NCBI GenBank assembly: GCA_009733775.1
Contig: WOGZ01000176.1
Coordinates: forward strand, 1 to 64,000
DNA length: 64,000 bases
Reading direction: 5' to 3'
DNA from: Alectoria sarmentosa
Taxonomy: Eukaryota > Ascomycota > Lecanoromycetes > Lecanorales > Parmeliaceae
Shown piece after piece: positions 22,669 to 35,300 of this stretch. The translations under genes and the position numbers were made by a program. The notes beneath the pieces were generated by a model. It was not told where the DNA came from. It saw only the letters and a program-made list of their open reading frames with translations, and ran no database searches. How positions within the stretch are numbered: the stretch's first letter is position 1; each line of letters starts with the position of its first letter.

Positions 22669-25223
22669 GGTCATTGCAATTGGCGGCTGAAACATTTGCT
22701 GTCTTGATTCGATGACTTTCAACGAAGATGCCTTTCTTGCTACATTCGAGAGTGAGGAGTGTCCAAGCTGACGGTCCTTTGGATGAGGTTCGATACATTT
22801 TCTACGTCACTAGCATCTCCGTAGCAGGCTTGATGCCTTTGCCAAGAGAGAATCTTGTTACCTCATCTACAGGACCCCACACGTGTCAGTCTCGTAGTAT
22901 ATCCCTAATTTGTCCACGGCAAGACCGTACATGGTCCTTGCGATCCGACACAAAAATCAGCATTTTGACAGGCGAAGTGTTTTGAAGTGCCCCCAAGGGT
23001 AAGAATGGATCGGGATAAAGCATCAGTGGATAGGCTATCGTGTCGCGGGGCCGACAACATCGGCGATAGCGCCATAAAAGCATGGGGCCGGATATTAGTC
23101 AGAGCCTGCACTTGACGCAATGCGAAATCTTGGAATTGCAAGATTCAGGGGGAGTGTTCATGCAAGCTAAACATTTTCACATACGGCTTGCTTTGATATG
23201 TTTGTGCCTGCACTGACAACCCGTGTGTGCAAGCACACATTGGGTTGTCAGATGCTGATTGCGTATCTTCATTTTGTTCGGAAGGAAACACGGTGAGATA
23301 TAAATAGGCTAGAGTTCCTCCGAGATTGATCATCAATTTACATAGTCTAATTAGTTGATCCTTCTTTCTCTCGTAGAGTATATCCACTGATAGATATATT
23401 AATATTACACTTGACCGCCTACTTGAACACTGTACTCCGAGACAAGACTTTTGATTTGGCTACTTTTCCTCGCCTTGCTCTCGCAATGCGGTAGCAAGGA
23501 TACCTTTTCAAACATTGAGGAGAGGAGATGCCTTTATCCAGGGGAACACTTTGCTACTCCACCCGTGGGGAACCTGCTGGGCTACTGCGAAAGTCCCTGA
23601 ATCCCAGCGAGCCGGGAGCTAAACAGAATGTCCCAGGGCTGCGAGTGGCCCTGCGGGCTGTTTCCGCTAAATGGCTGGGCAGTCTCGGAAGGACGAAGGA
23701 TTTTGCCTATCTGATTGGCTCTGGTCATGGAAGGATAGCTTCATTCCAAGTGCTTCGTATTGGCGGACCTAGATCGGCTGGGAAATTGGATCATCCCAAT
23801 ACCCATGACCATTTAATCTTACTGGCATGGAAATAAGAGCGCTCAATCCAAGGTCGCGAATGCCTGCCTGCCTCGTGAAGCGGAAAGGCTTCTCGGATAC
23901 GGCCGACGGACATCGTCGTTTCCGCATGACTAGTGAGCATAACCCTTTAGTAGTGCGCTGTCCCTTTATCTCTGCAGGTCTTGCTTCCAGGAAAGCTTGA
24001 AATGGACGGTCCTTCGGGTCCAGTCCACTTCATTCACTCCGCAAGAATAACACCAGGGCAGTCTACCTTAGGCAGCCACTCGCCATCGATAGCGCCACTA
24101 CCTACATTCTCCCAGGAATTACTGTACAGGCCGAAGGATCAGATTAGCGCTGTGTGGACAAATTTGGCGCTCACAAGATCTTCAAGACCACTTCCACTTC
24201 ATGCATCTTGTTCATGCACTCGGAAGAATAGGAGCCAATCATACCTCGTTCCAAGCTCTCGGAACGTTTCATCATTCAGTCATGGCAGCCGATTACTTTC
24301 CTGCACCCATATGCACGGGCCCGAACAAGGGCGGCCTTCTAGCTCCTAAATGCTGGGTCTGGTCTCGGATGAGGGATATCCGTCCTGAGCTGCAATCATA
24401 ATCGATCTCTCTCGCTTGGCGATACCTATACAAGAATCATTTCCTTTCACGGGGCCTTGATAACGTGGCAACCTAGACCTCCTTTCTCATCCACCCGTGG
24501 AGAGCAAGATCTCAGATTACAAGGATCCGCTCCAATAGAAGGTTCGGTTCTGGAAGTCTTCCGTGAGATGGCAGCCCAGCGTAGGCCAGCTAGCACCAGG
24601 CTTTCACGCCCTCATTTGATACTTCGGTATCAAGAAACTGATAGGATGTACAAGCCAATGATAATCGTTGCGTCGGCACTGCTTGTTCTAATGATAATTG
24701 CTGGATTTTACTTGACTAGTCCTAACTGCTGGGTATCTGGTCTCGTACCATCTCCACCCTGGTTTTGGACTCAAGTTGCGGAATGGTGGCTGCCGCCGAT
24801 AGAGGTATAGTCAATCAGCGTGGTGGGCGATACGCGAATAAGATTGTGCTCATTCAACATTCGTTTGTGAGATTCACTCGCCGGGCGGACTCCCACATCG
24901 ACACGAGAGAGATAAGCTGCTTCATCGGTCCCACACTTGAAGTAGCGTGGATCTTCTGCATGGCACTCACCACTCTACCTTGTGTTAAGCCTTCACGACG
25001 ACACACGCTTGTACGCATGTGTTCTTATTTAAGAACGTACGGCTCAACTCGCTCAATCTACGGCATCATTCACCGCCTTCGCCCTTTCTCCTAGACTTTC
25101 CATGATAGTGAACATAGATTTTTTCACTCACTGTCCCACTATCAACGGTCTTGCATTCATCCAGTGCCCAAAGAGATTTCGCCAGCCAGTGGACACTTAC
25201 AGCACTCTTTTGCAAGCTTGACC
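22669..25223. other. long intergenic region, no gene recognised
   Basis: About 2.55 kb between the second Zn2Cys6 gene and the P450. The plus-strand frames 23528-23836 and 23981-24349 are moderately long but have no recognisable domain. The short phrase CCACCCGTGG occurs at about 23559 and 24493, which may be chance. The last 250 bp hold the P450 promoter, with a TTATTTAA element near 25025. Confidence 0.35.
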
Positions 25224-26992
25224 ATGTTCGAATCGGCCAACACCTTCTTCCTCAATTTCGGGATTGATATCTTGATACTTCTAGGTCTCGCTGGCGTTCC
25301 TATTGTTGTTGTGATCTTTCTCGTCTATTTAGACTGGGAATACTCGACAAACTTGAAAGCCTCAACAAGTGATCTGCCGTGGGTCGGCATTCGCAATGAG
25401 GTCTTCAGGTTAACACGAGCGTCGATGCGTCAATTGAAGGATAGCTCACAGACTATTGCGGACGGCTATGCTCAAGTAAGTCGCCATTATGATGCTTGAA
25501 CACCGCGTAGTTGTCTCACGATTCTTCTACTTAGTTCGGCAAAAAGGGCCGATCATTCTTTGTGCCCGATATCAGCTTCAAGACTCAGGTCCTGCTCCCC
25601 CAAGAACACATCAAGTGGCTCACCACGCAACCAGAAAGCAAGCTATCAATATACAAAGTTCGAGACGAAAGACACGCAATCAAATACTTAAACAACAGCG
25701 TCGAGCACAAGGTCACAATCAAGTTTCTCGACAACATCGTTGGCCGTTGCCTTACGAAGAAACTCCACTGCACTCAAGGCGATATGCATGACGAGATTCG
25801 CGCCAGCATTGATGATACGATGAGTTGGAACGAGGAGTGGCACCAGGTCAATCTACAGCAGACAATGAAGACAGTCGCTGATAGAACTGGGAGTCGAGCT
25901 TTGTTTGGGTTAAGGCTCTGTCGAGATCAAGCCTATCTGCATAGCATAGACCGCTTCAATGTGCTAATGGGCCTTGGCATGGTGGTTGTTGGGCAAATAC
26001 CTTGGCTGGTTCGTCCGTTCATAGGCGCCATGGTCAACGTACCTTTGCGGATCTACAAAGCTCGAATCCTGAGGATGCTCGTACCGCTAATTAAAGCGCA
26101 CCTGGAACAGTATGGGCATGAAGAGCACACTGGGTCGCTGAAGGACGATGCCAATGATTTTGTGACCCAGGTGGTTAAGGTAGCAATGGACAGAAAGGAT
26201 CGCACCGGTTTTGAGGACCCAGATGTCCTCGCCGAGCAGTTCTTACTCCTCGTATGTTCTGCGCCTCGATTTTGTTGGAGATATTACTGATCACTCACCA
26301 CCAGGCATTTGGCGCCCTGTCTTCCAACGCCCTCGTGGGGACAAATGTCTTTTTAGACATTCTCACCACGACTCCAGAACTCAACGTCTACGAGACTTTG
26401 CGCGAAGAAGCGGCTGGAGCATTCCAATCAGAGGCCGACTGGTCAGATCCAGCTGTCTTAGGAAAGCTCGTTCTCATCGACAGTACCATACGCGAGACCT
26501 TGCGTACTAATCCTATGAACATTCGTGGTCTGTTGAGAGAGGTAGTGCCCGAAGGTGGTCTCGTTCTGCCTGATGGCAAGAAGGTTCCTCGTGGCACTTG
26601 GGTCGGAGCACCGGTGCAGGCTGTGCACATGGATGATAGGTTTTATGACAGACCGAACCAGTACGATCCTTTTCGCTTCGCAAGGATGGCATCTGAGAAT
26701 GATAGGCTGGATGCCGCTCAGACTAGCGACACGTTTCTGAGATGGGGCCACGGTCGTTCTGCATGGTCAGTGCCGTGCATCATTCTGCCTCTGGTCTTCA
26801 ACATACTTGCTAACGCTTTTTAGTCCTGGTCGCTGGTTTGCTACCCAGGAACTGAAGCTCCTAATTGCATATGTCACGCTCAACTACGACATAGAGCCGA
26901 TGGACAATCGTCCCAGAACTGTCGTTTTCGGAGACAATAGTTGGACCTCGCGCTCTGCTTGCATCAGAGTGCGGAGGAGGAAGCAGACCTGA
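25224..26992 (+). CDS. cytochrome P450 monooxygenase (fungal, membrane-anchored)
   Basis: Four exons, 25224-25475, 25535-26251, 26305-26765 and 26824-26992, give 532 residues. The cysteine codon of the heme loop is split by the last intron. Splicing yields WGHGRSACPGRWFA with C477 as heme ligand. The K-helix motif E387-T-L-R390 and the NQYDPFRFARM block (PERF-like) are present. A hydrophobic N-terminus (IDILILLGLAGVPIVVVIFLVYL) is the ER anchor. The start at 25224 was chosen because its context (ACCATG) is good and the anchor follows directly; an in-frame ATG at 25164 would add 20 residues. The I-helix reads LLLAFGALSSNALV, so the usual acidic-threonine oxygen-activation pair is replaced. That could mean unusual chemistry or reduced activity. 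The layout resembles P450s of fungal secondary metabolism such as terpenoid oxidases, but the family cannot be fixed. Confidence 0.92.
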
Positions 26993-27865
26993 TTCAAATC
27001 ATTGGCGAACACCAAGGTCGTTCACGGAAAGCTCTGTGTTTGGGGCAGCAATATTTCTGCTAGCACGCTTTGGATGCGCTGAGGGTTCAACGAGAGTGTG
27101 ATGGGGGTTGAGGGCTATTTGGAGCAGTGGGTGAGCGAGGTTATGTAAGCACTTCGTGTTTTGGCTCATATAAATGCCTTTTCCTTGCCCGTGCGCGTCC
27201 CGAAACCAATAGAGTCATTGATGGATGAACGTTCCTTTTCATACATAGATAGATCGCGGTGATCCTTGATAGAGTCACCGATAGATCGATCTTCCTCTCG
27301 GTACACGAAGTACTTACCTCTATAGAATCATAAGCAGAGCATGAGTCTTCTTTGTTGCTTCCATGACGCTTTCCCAGCTCTTGAACTTCTTTCCACAATT
27401 GAACGCGTCAAGACCACGCCTAGCCGAATTAGGTTAGACGTTTATACAAGTCTTATTTTAGCTTGGCGCGTCTCGGAGGGTCTCTGATCTCAGAACAACA
27501 ATCATCAAAAGCCAGGCGCATGAGCTAACCTGTTGTTTCACTCGAGACAAACGTGACATCGAAAACATTATGTTCTGATACACTACGACCTCAGCTTGTA
27601 GATAGCATTTGGGCGTCGCAAATGCATGAAGTGTAACCCTCAATGTGCACTGATAGTCTAGATGTAGGCACAGCTTCGTGATGAGTTCAATTCGTCCGGC
27701 TCGTGCTGGCAATCTTGCAATCTCCATACTCGCTGTCATCGATCCAAATGAAGCACCAACCTGGTGGCGTTATCTTGAGTAAGACATTCGACTTCGCTAC
27801 AATGGCGCATGTGGCTTTTTCTGGGGTTGCCACGGTTGGGGAATCATTACTACGGGAGAAGATAA
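26993..27865. other. intergenic region after the P450
   Basis: About 870 bp without a recognised gene. It carries the P450 3' region, and AGATAGATCG/ATAGAGTC short repeats near 27240-27295. Three reading frames at 27700-27865 look weakly coding and may belong with the following open frame. Confidence 0.35.
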
Positions 27866-28186
27866 AACGGAATTCCGTTCGCCAAAGGTCTCCGTCCCTT
27901 TGTCTTTTTCGGTGGTCTGCTCATCAATCTCCTCTTCTCGGATCTTACCTGCCTTGGCCACAATTACCTGCCATGTTATCTATTTTACCTCTGCGTTGCT
28001 AGCATCTACAAAGCGAAGGATGACTCGAATGTTGGTAGCTACGGCTCGGGGAAGTTACGGAAGCCCCTTTTGAGTGAGATGTTTGATAAGCTCAGTTGCA
28101 GTGGCAAGTGGAGTCTTGGCATAAGCGATCTGAGGGATTGGTTCTTTGGGGAAGACTGGGTCGCAGCGGATCTGGCCAAGCGGTGA
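27866..28186 (+). other. unrecognised open frame without start codon (terminal exon or fragment)
   Basis: A frame of 106 codons runs from just after a TAA to TGA at 28184-28186. The inferred protein has a hydrophobic first half (FVFFGGLLINLLFSDL then YLPCYLFYLCVASIY) and a polar, structured-looking second half (WSLGISDLRDWFFGEDW). It lacks an ATG near its start, so it would have to be the last exon of a longer gene or the surviving piece of one. The sequence upstream is open in other frames, which fits frameshift decay. I do not recognise the family. Codon use looks like coding DNA, but that is a judgement by eye. Confidence 0.35.
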
Positions 28187-28954
28187 TCTGTGCAGACGGA
28201 GTGGGCGACTACTAGGTTGCTGTTGCAGACTGGTGGGTGTATTTGAGAAGAAGATCTGAGGTCGTGCTGTGATGGGAGTTTCTTCTACGGAAATCGAGAT
28301 GCGAGATCACAAGGAGACGCCTTGAGATAATATCCAATATCTCAAATTCGAAGAAACGTTTGGGTTTCGAATGAGCGCAGTTGGTTTAACATTACCCAGC
28401 TGGTGTAGAGGCGTTCTAAAACCGAATACTTTGATCATCCATCATGGCTTACTCATGAATGTCCCTTGGTATTTTAAGATTCTGACAAACCGTCCTTATT
28501 TATGTGTCTTATTGTTGTTTCTTCCAAGCTGAATATTGGAAAGGCAAAGGGTATCGGATGCGAACACACTTCGTTTTATGGAACATCCAACTCTTCTTTG
28601 TGGAAAACAAGATCGAAAACAAAGATGAAATTCAATTCTCAACGTCTAGCTTTGTTGGTTTGGAGCAAATCGAACAAAAGATGCACGTTTCTTTTGCCGA
28701 ACAGTTGGCTTTTCTTCATGGCACATTGAACCATATGTCAGACAAGAGACGGACGACTGACGATAAAGAGGAGACCGAATTTTCAATGTCTGGCTTTGTT
28801 GCCCAACTCCACTTGTGCGATCTCAAAAGCCGATCGCGCCCTTATAACCTCGAATCATCTCCCTTCTCTACCAATAAATCGCAGATCATCTTCATCCACC
28901 GCCAACAGTCTCTCATACCCATAGTTCTCATCAGCACTCATTCGATTTACAAAG
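28187..28954. other. intergenic region upstream of the small secreted protein
   Basis: About 770 bp. The 28504-29019 frame overlaps the real start in another frame and is not credible. The final 100 bp are pyrimidine-rich, as expected of a fungal leader. Confidence 0.4.
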
Positions 28955-29407
28955 ATGTACTCTCACGCCATCATTCTCGCAGTCCTGAGCGCCGGCGCTC
29001 TCGCTCAAGATACTGCTAACGTCTTCCTTACCGCCTTCGCTCCTGCCGATGTCAATTGCACTGAAGCTGCCGTTGGCAACAATGTGACCTTTACAGTTCC
29101 CGTACCTGGCGTCAATGCCGACACAAATTCCTCCTGCATCGGCTACGCGCCTGAACAGGGTCAGAATATTAGGATTGACTATTTTGGCAGCGCGAATGCC
29201 AGCTTTTGGTTCTCGGCTTACAGCGATCCCAACTGTCACATTCGAACGGCCCATGCAGATTTAATCAAAGGGACTACTGATCGTTGTATTCCGATGATTC
29301 CTGAAAACGAACAGACTCAAAATGGGGTTTTCTATTTCAATGAGAGGGCCGCCTGGCAAAGCGTGGTTATTATTGCTTTAGGACCCGAGGATTTGGCAGA
29401 GTTGTAA
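28955..29407 (+). CDS. small secreted four-cysteine protein
   Basis: Single exon of 150 residues ending at TAA 29405-29407. A signal peptide (MYSHAIILAVLSAGALAQ) is followed by a mature part with four cysteines, in contexts VNCT, SSCIG, PNCH and DRCIP, enough for two disulfides. Several N-glycosylation sequons are present (NCT, NVT, NSS, NAS). No known domain is recognised. Size, secretion signal and cysteines fit a fungal secreted protein of the kind often listed as effector candidates, but there is no direct evidence for such a role. Directly after the stop the same frame continues into a partial copy of its own C-terminal half (29408-29641). Confidence 0.72.
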   Translation: MYSHAIILAVLSAGALAQDTANVFLTAFAPADVNCTEAAVGNNVTFTVPVPGVNADTNSSCIGYAPEQGQNIRIDYFGSANASFWFSAYSDPNCHIRTAHADLIKGTTDRCIPMIPENEQTQNGVFYFNERAAWQSVVIIALGPEDLAEL

Positions 29408-29641
29408 AGCCAAAGTCCTCTGATCGACTATCCCGCCTCCGCCTTCCTCTATCTCTTTATCTACGACGAGCCTAAGTGTAAGAATATTACGGGCGTGGTG
29501 AAAGGTATTAGTGGTGCTACCAATTGTTTTCCCATGACTGGTGGAAGTACAACGAACGCCGAAAGTGGGGAAAGCCAGTATCAGGGGACCAAGGACTGGC
29601 AAAGCGTGCAATTGCAGATTACAAAGGAGGGGGAAAAATGA
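29408..29641 (+). pseudogene. partial tandem copy of the small secreted protein, in frame behind a stop
   Basis: The frame of the preceding gene stays open after TAA 29405-29407 to TGA 29639-29641 (77 codons). The product aligns by eye with the upstream protein's C-terminal half: IDY with IDY, YDEPKC with YSDPNC, GVVKGISGATNCFPM with HADLIKGTTDRCIPM, and DWQSVQL with AWQSVVI. It has no ATG or signal peptide of its own. It may be a dead partial duplicate, or the second half of a formerly longer protein cut off by a nonsense change. No intron of normal size with consensus ends removes the stop while keeping the frame. Confidence 0.55.
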
Positions 29642-32342
29642 GGATGGGGATAAGGATGGGGGAAAGTCTTGGTTGTTACTGTTTTATCGATGGTGACGGG
29701 CATAGCAACACTCATTTGGCGGTTTTCATTGTCGATTTCGTCCTCGCATTATGCTCAAACACTCTTTTAATTCTTCGTTCAGGCGTATCAAGAACCCTCA
29801 ATGCCTTCCACTGACATTTGAACCTACTCCATGATCTGAATAGACTCTTGATGTCTACACCGATTCTCGTAGTCTATTGCCGGCAGTGACAACCGAGTCT
29901 ATCTCCTTGAATATATATCCTAACGCTTTCAGTTTGTAATGAGATTGACTCTTTAATACTTCTTTACTGGCGTCTTCGTACCGTTGCTCAAAAGCCTAGG
30001 CAAAGAATGGCGATTTAAAGGACGATCGATGGGGTAGACAAAGCGGCCTCTGAGCGTATATTCCGCTATCTTATGGAGTATAGTACCGGCAGGCATTTGA
30101 ACAAGCTCACCATCTATCGGGCCAAGCAATTCTCTGGTTGAGATTCAATTGCGGCGTGCTGTCTTTCATTGTACGAGAACATGCGATTCAACGACTGGTC
30201 AAGACGCGATCAACGTCAAAGTAAGGTATGGACATCCTGCAAAAGAAACGCGCATTGATTATGAAGGGAAAGTAATACATGGTCTCCGGAGAGGAGATTG
30301 CAACTCCGACTAGCTACTTGGAGGGCGTCAACAAAGAGAATACGACAAGGCAAAGCGATGATCGACATTTTCCAAACACCGTGCCGCCGTCCATTCTTGC
30401 CGGCGAGAATAAAACTTTTCGCGTGTAATCAACAAGGGACCCGGAGTCAATCGAAGATTTGTCCTAAGCATTCTAGACTGGCGGGTACTGCTCAGAAGGT
30501 TATGCCCATGAGTGGAATCCAAGGAGAATCGTCATTATGGAGGAAGAACTTAGTCAGGAAGGTTTTCTCTCGGACAGGATCTGGAGCAGCACTGCGTTCA
30601 AATACGAGAAAACGTACTCTGTGACTAGATCTGGGTTCGAGTCACAATTATCAAAAGAATTGGCGTGTTCATAGATCGATCGATCAATTGGGCGTGTAAA
30701 CATGACACACCTAGCAACAGAGAAGAGAAGCAAAAAGGTCAATTCTACGGCCACCAAACCTTCGGCTTTCATCACCTGCCTATCTCAACCCCTCCTATTA
30801 TCCTATCAGTGCCAATCCAGTAAAATATATTCATCATCTCGGTACGGATGATGAGGTATTCGGATCAGAGGGCACGTACTGTAGGTTCGCAGTTCGTGAC
30901 TCCATTGCATCTGGAATGTTTATCCACTTTTCTCAAAGAGAACTTCAATCAGAGAATACATTTGGAAGGGTAATTGCCTATCGAAGCCCAAGGATCAAGT
31001 GCTGAAATCGAACTTCGATTCGCGATAGGATGCCCAAAGGTCGGGGATGCAGTATGATGAAATGCTGACGGGCTCAGACCGACCCCCGTGAAGGATGTTC
31101 CTTGCTGAGATTCTGTAAGTGCAAAGTCGGCCTTGGATAGACTTGTATAAAGCTTTGAAATGACGGCTCACTCCGCCGTGCGTTGTAATTGAGGCTAGAG
31201 AGCCGGCAGGGTTTCCTCGTAGCGAGCATGAGCGTGTCTTATTCGATGGGCACAGGAGCACACGCTGAAGGTGATAGCGAGCGTCGGCCTAAATGAATTA
31301 GTATGTTTAAAATTAGCAATTCCAGACTCGAGTTGAGAACCTGAATTTTGAACTTCCCACCAGGACAAACCATCTCTCTGGGGGAAATCCGCGCTCTATT
31401 GCCATACCTCTACGCTGTCGATTGCAAAGGCGCACTAGTGCCTAAAGTAGCACTCGCTCACAGGTGATTGGGGACGAGCGCAGACGAGAAACTGCCAAGA
31501 GAAAGTACCTTGATGAATCGTATTTTTAGAATAATTCGGCTCGGAAAAACCTTTTCCCATCTCCTGATTTCTACACCAAACTTACAACACCAATCCCATC
31601 ATGGCCTCGGTCCGTTTTTTTGGTCGAAGTACATCGAAACATGGATCAGGAGATGGTTTTGGGCCAGCGGCTTTGGCCTCATCACATGCTCAACATGTTC
31701 TTTCCGAACGTTTATCTCATCACTATCGCCATTTTTTCTCGAGAGATCCTTACGGCCTATTGAGTAATCTTCGGAGACAAGAAAGTATCTTCATGATCCA
31801 GTGAAGAGTCTATCATGGCTGCGCCATCTCTATGAGTTGTCAAAGTCAAGCCAACATTTCGCAGTGCGTCTCTATCAAACACCCCCACACCTGTTGGCGA
31901 GCAACGACCCCCGGGACAATCAAATGCAGGAAATGTTGTAGAATGAAGACGCAAACTTGAGTGCATTTGGTGGATACGTGGTTGCCACTTTGTCCTCAAA
32001 AGTAGTTGAGCAATGATGCTGCCTTCATTGTTTGCTTTGGAGATACTAGGATCCAAAGAGATCCTTTTTTGTTTTCGTGTTTGCCCTTGTGTTGCATTGT
32101 ATTGCTGGCTTTTGTACTTTGCTGTGCTTCAATGTGACCTGTCAGCCGATCCCAGCAAACCTCATTGCCTTCATATACAAAATGCCACTATTCACCACTG
32201 CAGTAAAGTCTCTACTACACCGGTCTAGCCAAATTTCTTGATACACGACCCAAATTGAAAGTCTACATTTCGACTTATCGTCATATTAGACAAGATTTCG
32301 TGTTCCTAATCGTATTCGAAATCCCACCCCTGAGAACTTGCA
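29642..32342. other. long intergenic region, no gene recognised
   Basis: About 2.7 kb before the Argonaute gene. Frames of 60-108 codons occur on both strands without motifs. One of 67 codons at 31601-31804 has a good start context after a leader-like stretch, but its product is not recognisable. The last 150 bp before 32343 should hold the Argonaute promoter. I see no RNA gene or mobile-element ends. Confidence 0.4.
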
Positions 32343-35300
32343 ATGTCTAGCAAATTTAAGCAGAGAGACCCACCAAAGGTGTACTTGTTAGTATATTTGC
32401 GCTTCATTTCACTGGGATCTCGATTGACTAGCTCAGCTCTGGGAGCAATAGGGTTCCGGAGCCTGACCAGAGTGTTACCAATCTGGAGAACCAACTGGTC
32501 CAAGCAACTGGGGGCCATGATCTCGCCTTGAAGAATCTCAGATTAGAAGATAAGCTTGACGAAGTGCTGGACAAAGATGATTGGCGCACTGATCTCCCTC
32601 GCCGTCCCGGCTTTGGTACCACAGGAGAACCGATCAAGCTGTGGACAAACTACTTCCACATGTACGTCAAAGAGGGTACTTTCTACCGCTATGCGATCAA
32701 GGTCAAGGAGATTCCCTCTGAAAAGGATGTCGCCACAGCCACGGCCGGAGGCGAATCGAGTGCTGCAGCTACAGCGCGCGGCTCGGTACAGCAGTCCTCT
32801 CAGAGTACGGGCGGCAAACCTAAAAATGGTCAGAAAGATGGACCGTCAGGCAAGCAACTTGCTCGCATCATCGAACTTCTACTGGCCCATGACGATTATA
32901 TCCATTGCAAAGATCACGTTGTGTCTGACTTTAGTGCCACATTACTTTCAATGAAGCAGTTTCCGCGCAACCCAATGGTCACGACACTGCGGTACCAGAT
33001 GGAAGGGGAGAGCCATGCTTCGGACAGAGCCAAGCAGTACAAGGTCACGGTAGAAGAGACTGAGTCTTTCGATCTCTCATATCTGACCAAGTATCTAAAT
33101 TCCCTGTCGACTTATGGCGCGTTCGAGAACAGGGAATGGTTCGTACAGGCTCTCAACATCTTCCTCAGGCATCACGCAAGGACCTCAAGCAACATCACCA
33201 CTCTTGGCCGCAAAGCCTTCGCAATCGATGGAAATGCTGGTAAACTTGACCTTCTTCATTGCCTATCAGCTCTACGAGGCTTTTACTCCAGCGTCCGACT
33301 CGCCACTTCCCGCATTCTGGTAAATGTCAACATCAGCAACTCAACGTTCTATATGGTCTCATCAGAGGCGTGGAGATTAGATTACTTCATGTGTATCTTC
33401 GAGGAGCAGACCACTAAAACGGATAAGAGCCACAAAGTCATCGAGACGGCAAAAAATGCCAATTACAACTTGCAGAACCTCGAAATCTTCTTGCAAGGCC
33501 TTCGTATTCAGACTAAGGGTATTCCAGAGGGCGTTACTAAGATCAGGCGAATCAATGGGCTTGCCCACGTGGACGACGGTCGTCATACTGAACATCTCTT
33601 GAAATACCCGCCAAAGGTGCCGTCCTTCGGCGCAGGGCCGCGATACGTTGAATTCTACGACTCACCAGAAACAATGAACAAAACCCAGGCCGAGATCAAT
33701 GAAGGTACGCGAAAGAAAGACGGAGGTCGGGGTAAGGGTAAAACTCGTGCGATTCCACGTCGTACCCCAACAAACGCCTACATGTCAGTCGCTAAGTTCA
33801 TCCAAGAAGGTCAATCTCCCCACATCCTTACTCCTACGCTACTGACATATGTTAGAGTACAAAATTAAGGGACAAGAATTAAGGTACCCGGTTGTCAATG
33901 TGGGGACCGAACATCGTCCTGTATACCTGAATCCCTTCTTCTGCTGGGTCATTCCGGGTCAGGTCTACAAACCACAGCTGAGCCCTGACTTGATGGATCG
34001 AATGCACGATTTCGCCGTCCGTACGCCGTGGGAGAATGCAGAATCAATCAAAAACAAAGGCTTTGACCTAGTTGGTCTTTCACCCAAAACAAACCTTACA
34101 CTGGTAAGACGAACTTCTCCTCAACAAAATAAAGGTCACGAACTGATGCAATCATTCAGAAGAAATTTGGAGTAGAAGTCAACGAACAGCTCCTCACAGT
34201 CAATGGCCGCATCTTGATCCACCCAAAAGTGAAGTATGGACCAGGACAGCAAGATGCCGACATTAAATTCGCGGAATGGAATGTGCAAGGTCGCCAGTTC
34301 TATAGCGCAAAAACGTTGGGCAACTGGGCCTGCTTGAGGATCACCATGGATGGTCTCTGGGGACCAGATAATGAAAGCTTCGAGGAACACCTGAATGCCT
34401 TCGTCAAGGAACTTCGCAGTTGCGGCGTAACATGTAACGGGGCGAAGAAAATACATTCTGTCGTCATCAGGGACGAAAAAGATCCTCGGTTGGAAGCTAA
34501 GATGGGCGCACTTGCAGAGGAGTTCGAGTTCCTTCTCGTGGTATTACCCAAGAGACACACGCTACTGTACAACAAAGTCAAACTCTTTGGAGATGTCAGG
34601 TGCGGCATACACACGGTTTGCGTCGTGGGCTCTAAAGCCAAATTCTACAAAGGCGATCCCAAATATCTGGCTAATGTGGCACACAAATTCAACCTGAAAC
34701 TCGGCGGCATCAACCACACACTCGAAGATGCCCAACTCGGAATCGTAGCTGAGGGCAAAACCATGGTTGTAGGCTACGATGTCACTCATCCAGCCCCAGG
34801 ATCCAACAAGCAAGCTCCTAGCATCGCCGCCATGGTCGCTAGCATCGACCAGAGACTTGCGCAATGGCCAGCCGACATTTACAAGAACACGGCCAAGCAA
34901 GAAATGGTGGATGCGTTGGGCCCAATGTTCCAGTCGCGCCTTAAGCTTTGGAGGGCCAAAAACGATAGTCTGCCAGAGAACATTCTCATCTACCGCGACG
35001 GCGTCTCCGAGGGCCAGTACAAAACCGTCCTTGAAAAGGAGGTCAATAAACAGCTACGTCCAGTTTGCCAGAAGCTCTATGACCATTCTCTGCAACAGCA
35101 GGGCTTGCCCCGCATCACATTCATCGTTGTAGGCAAACGTCATCAAACGCGTTTTTACCCGACCACAGCCAAGGATACTGGCAGTGGCATCAAGCAGATC
35201 GACATCAAGACATCGAATCCTGTCGGTGGGACCGTCGTCGATCGCGGCATCACCGAAGCCCGCAACTGGGATTTCTTCCTCCAGTCCCACATGGCCATCC

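Noticed and set aside
22669..25223. Possible transposon in the spacer before the P450
   Set aside because: No terminal repeats, target duplication, transposase or reverse-transcriptase motif could be found by eye.
30628..30650. GGGTTCGAGTC phrase like a tRNA T-arm
   Set aside because: Flanking bases do not form an acceptor stem or the other arms of a tRNA.
31601..31804. 67-codon frame starting MASVRFFGRSTS with a good start context
   Set aside because: Short, with no signal peptide, domain or splice support. Start context alone is not enough to call a gene.
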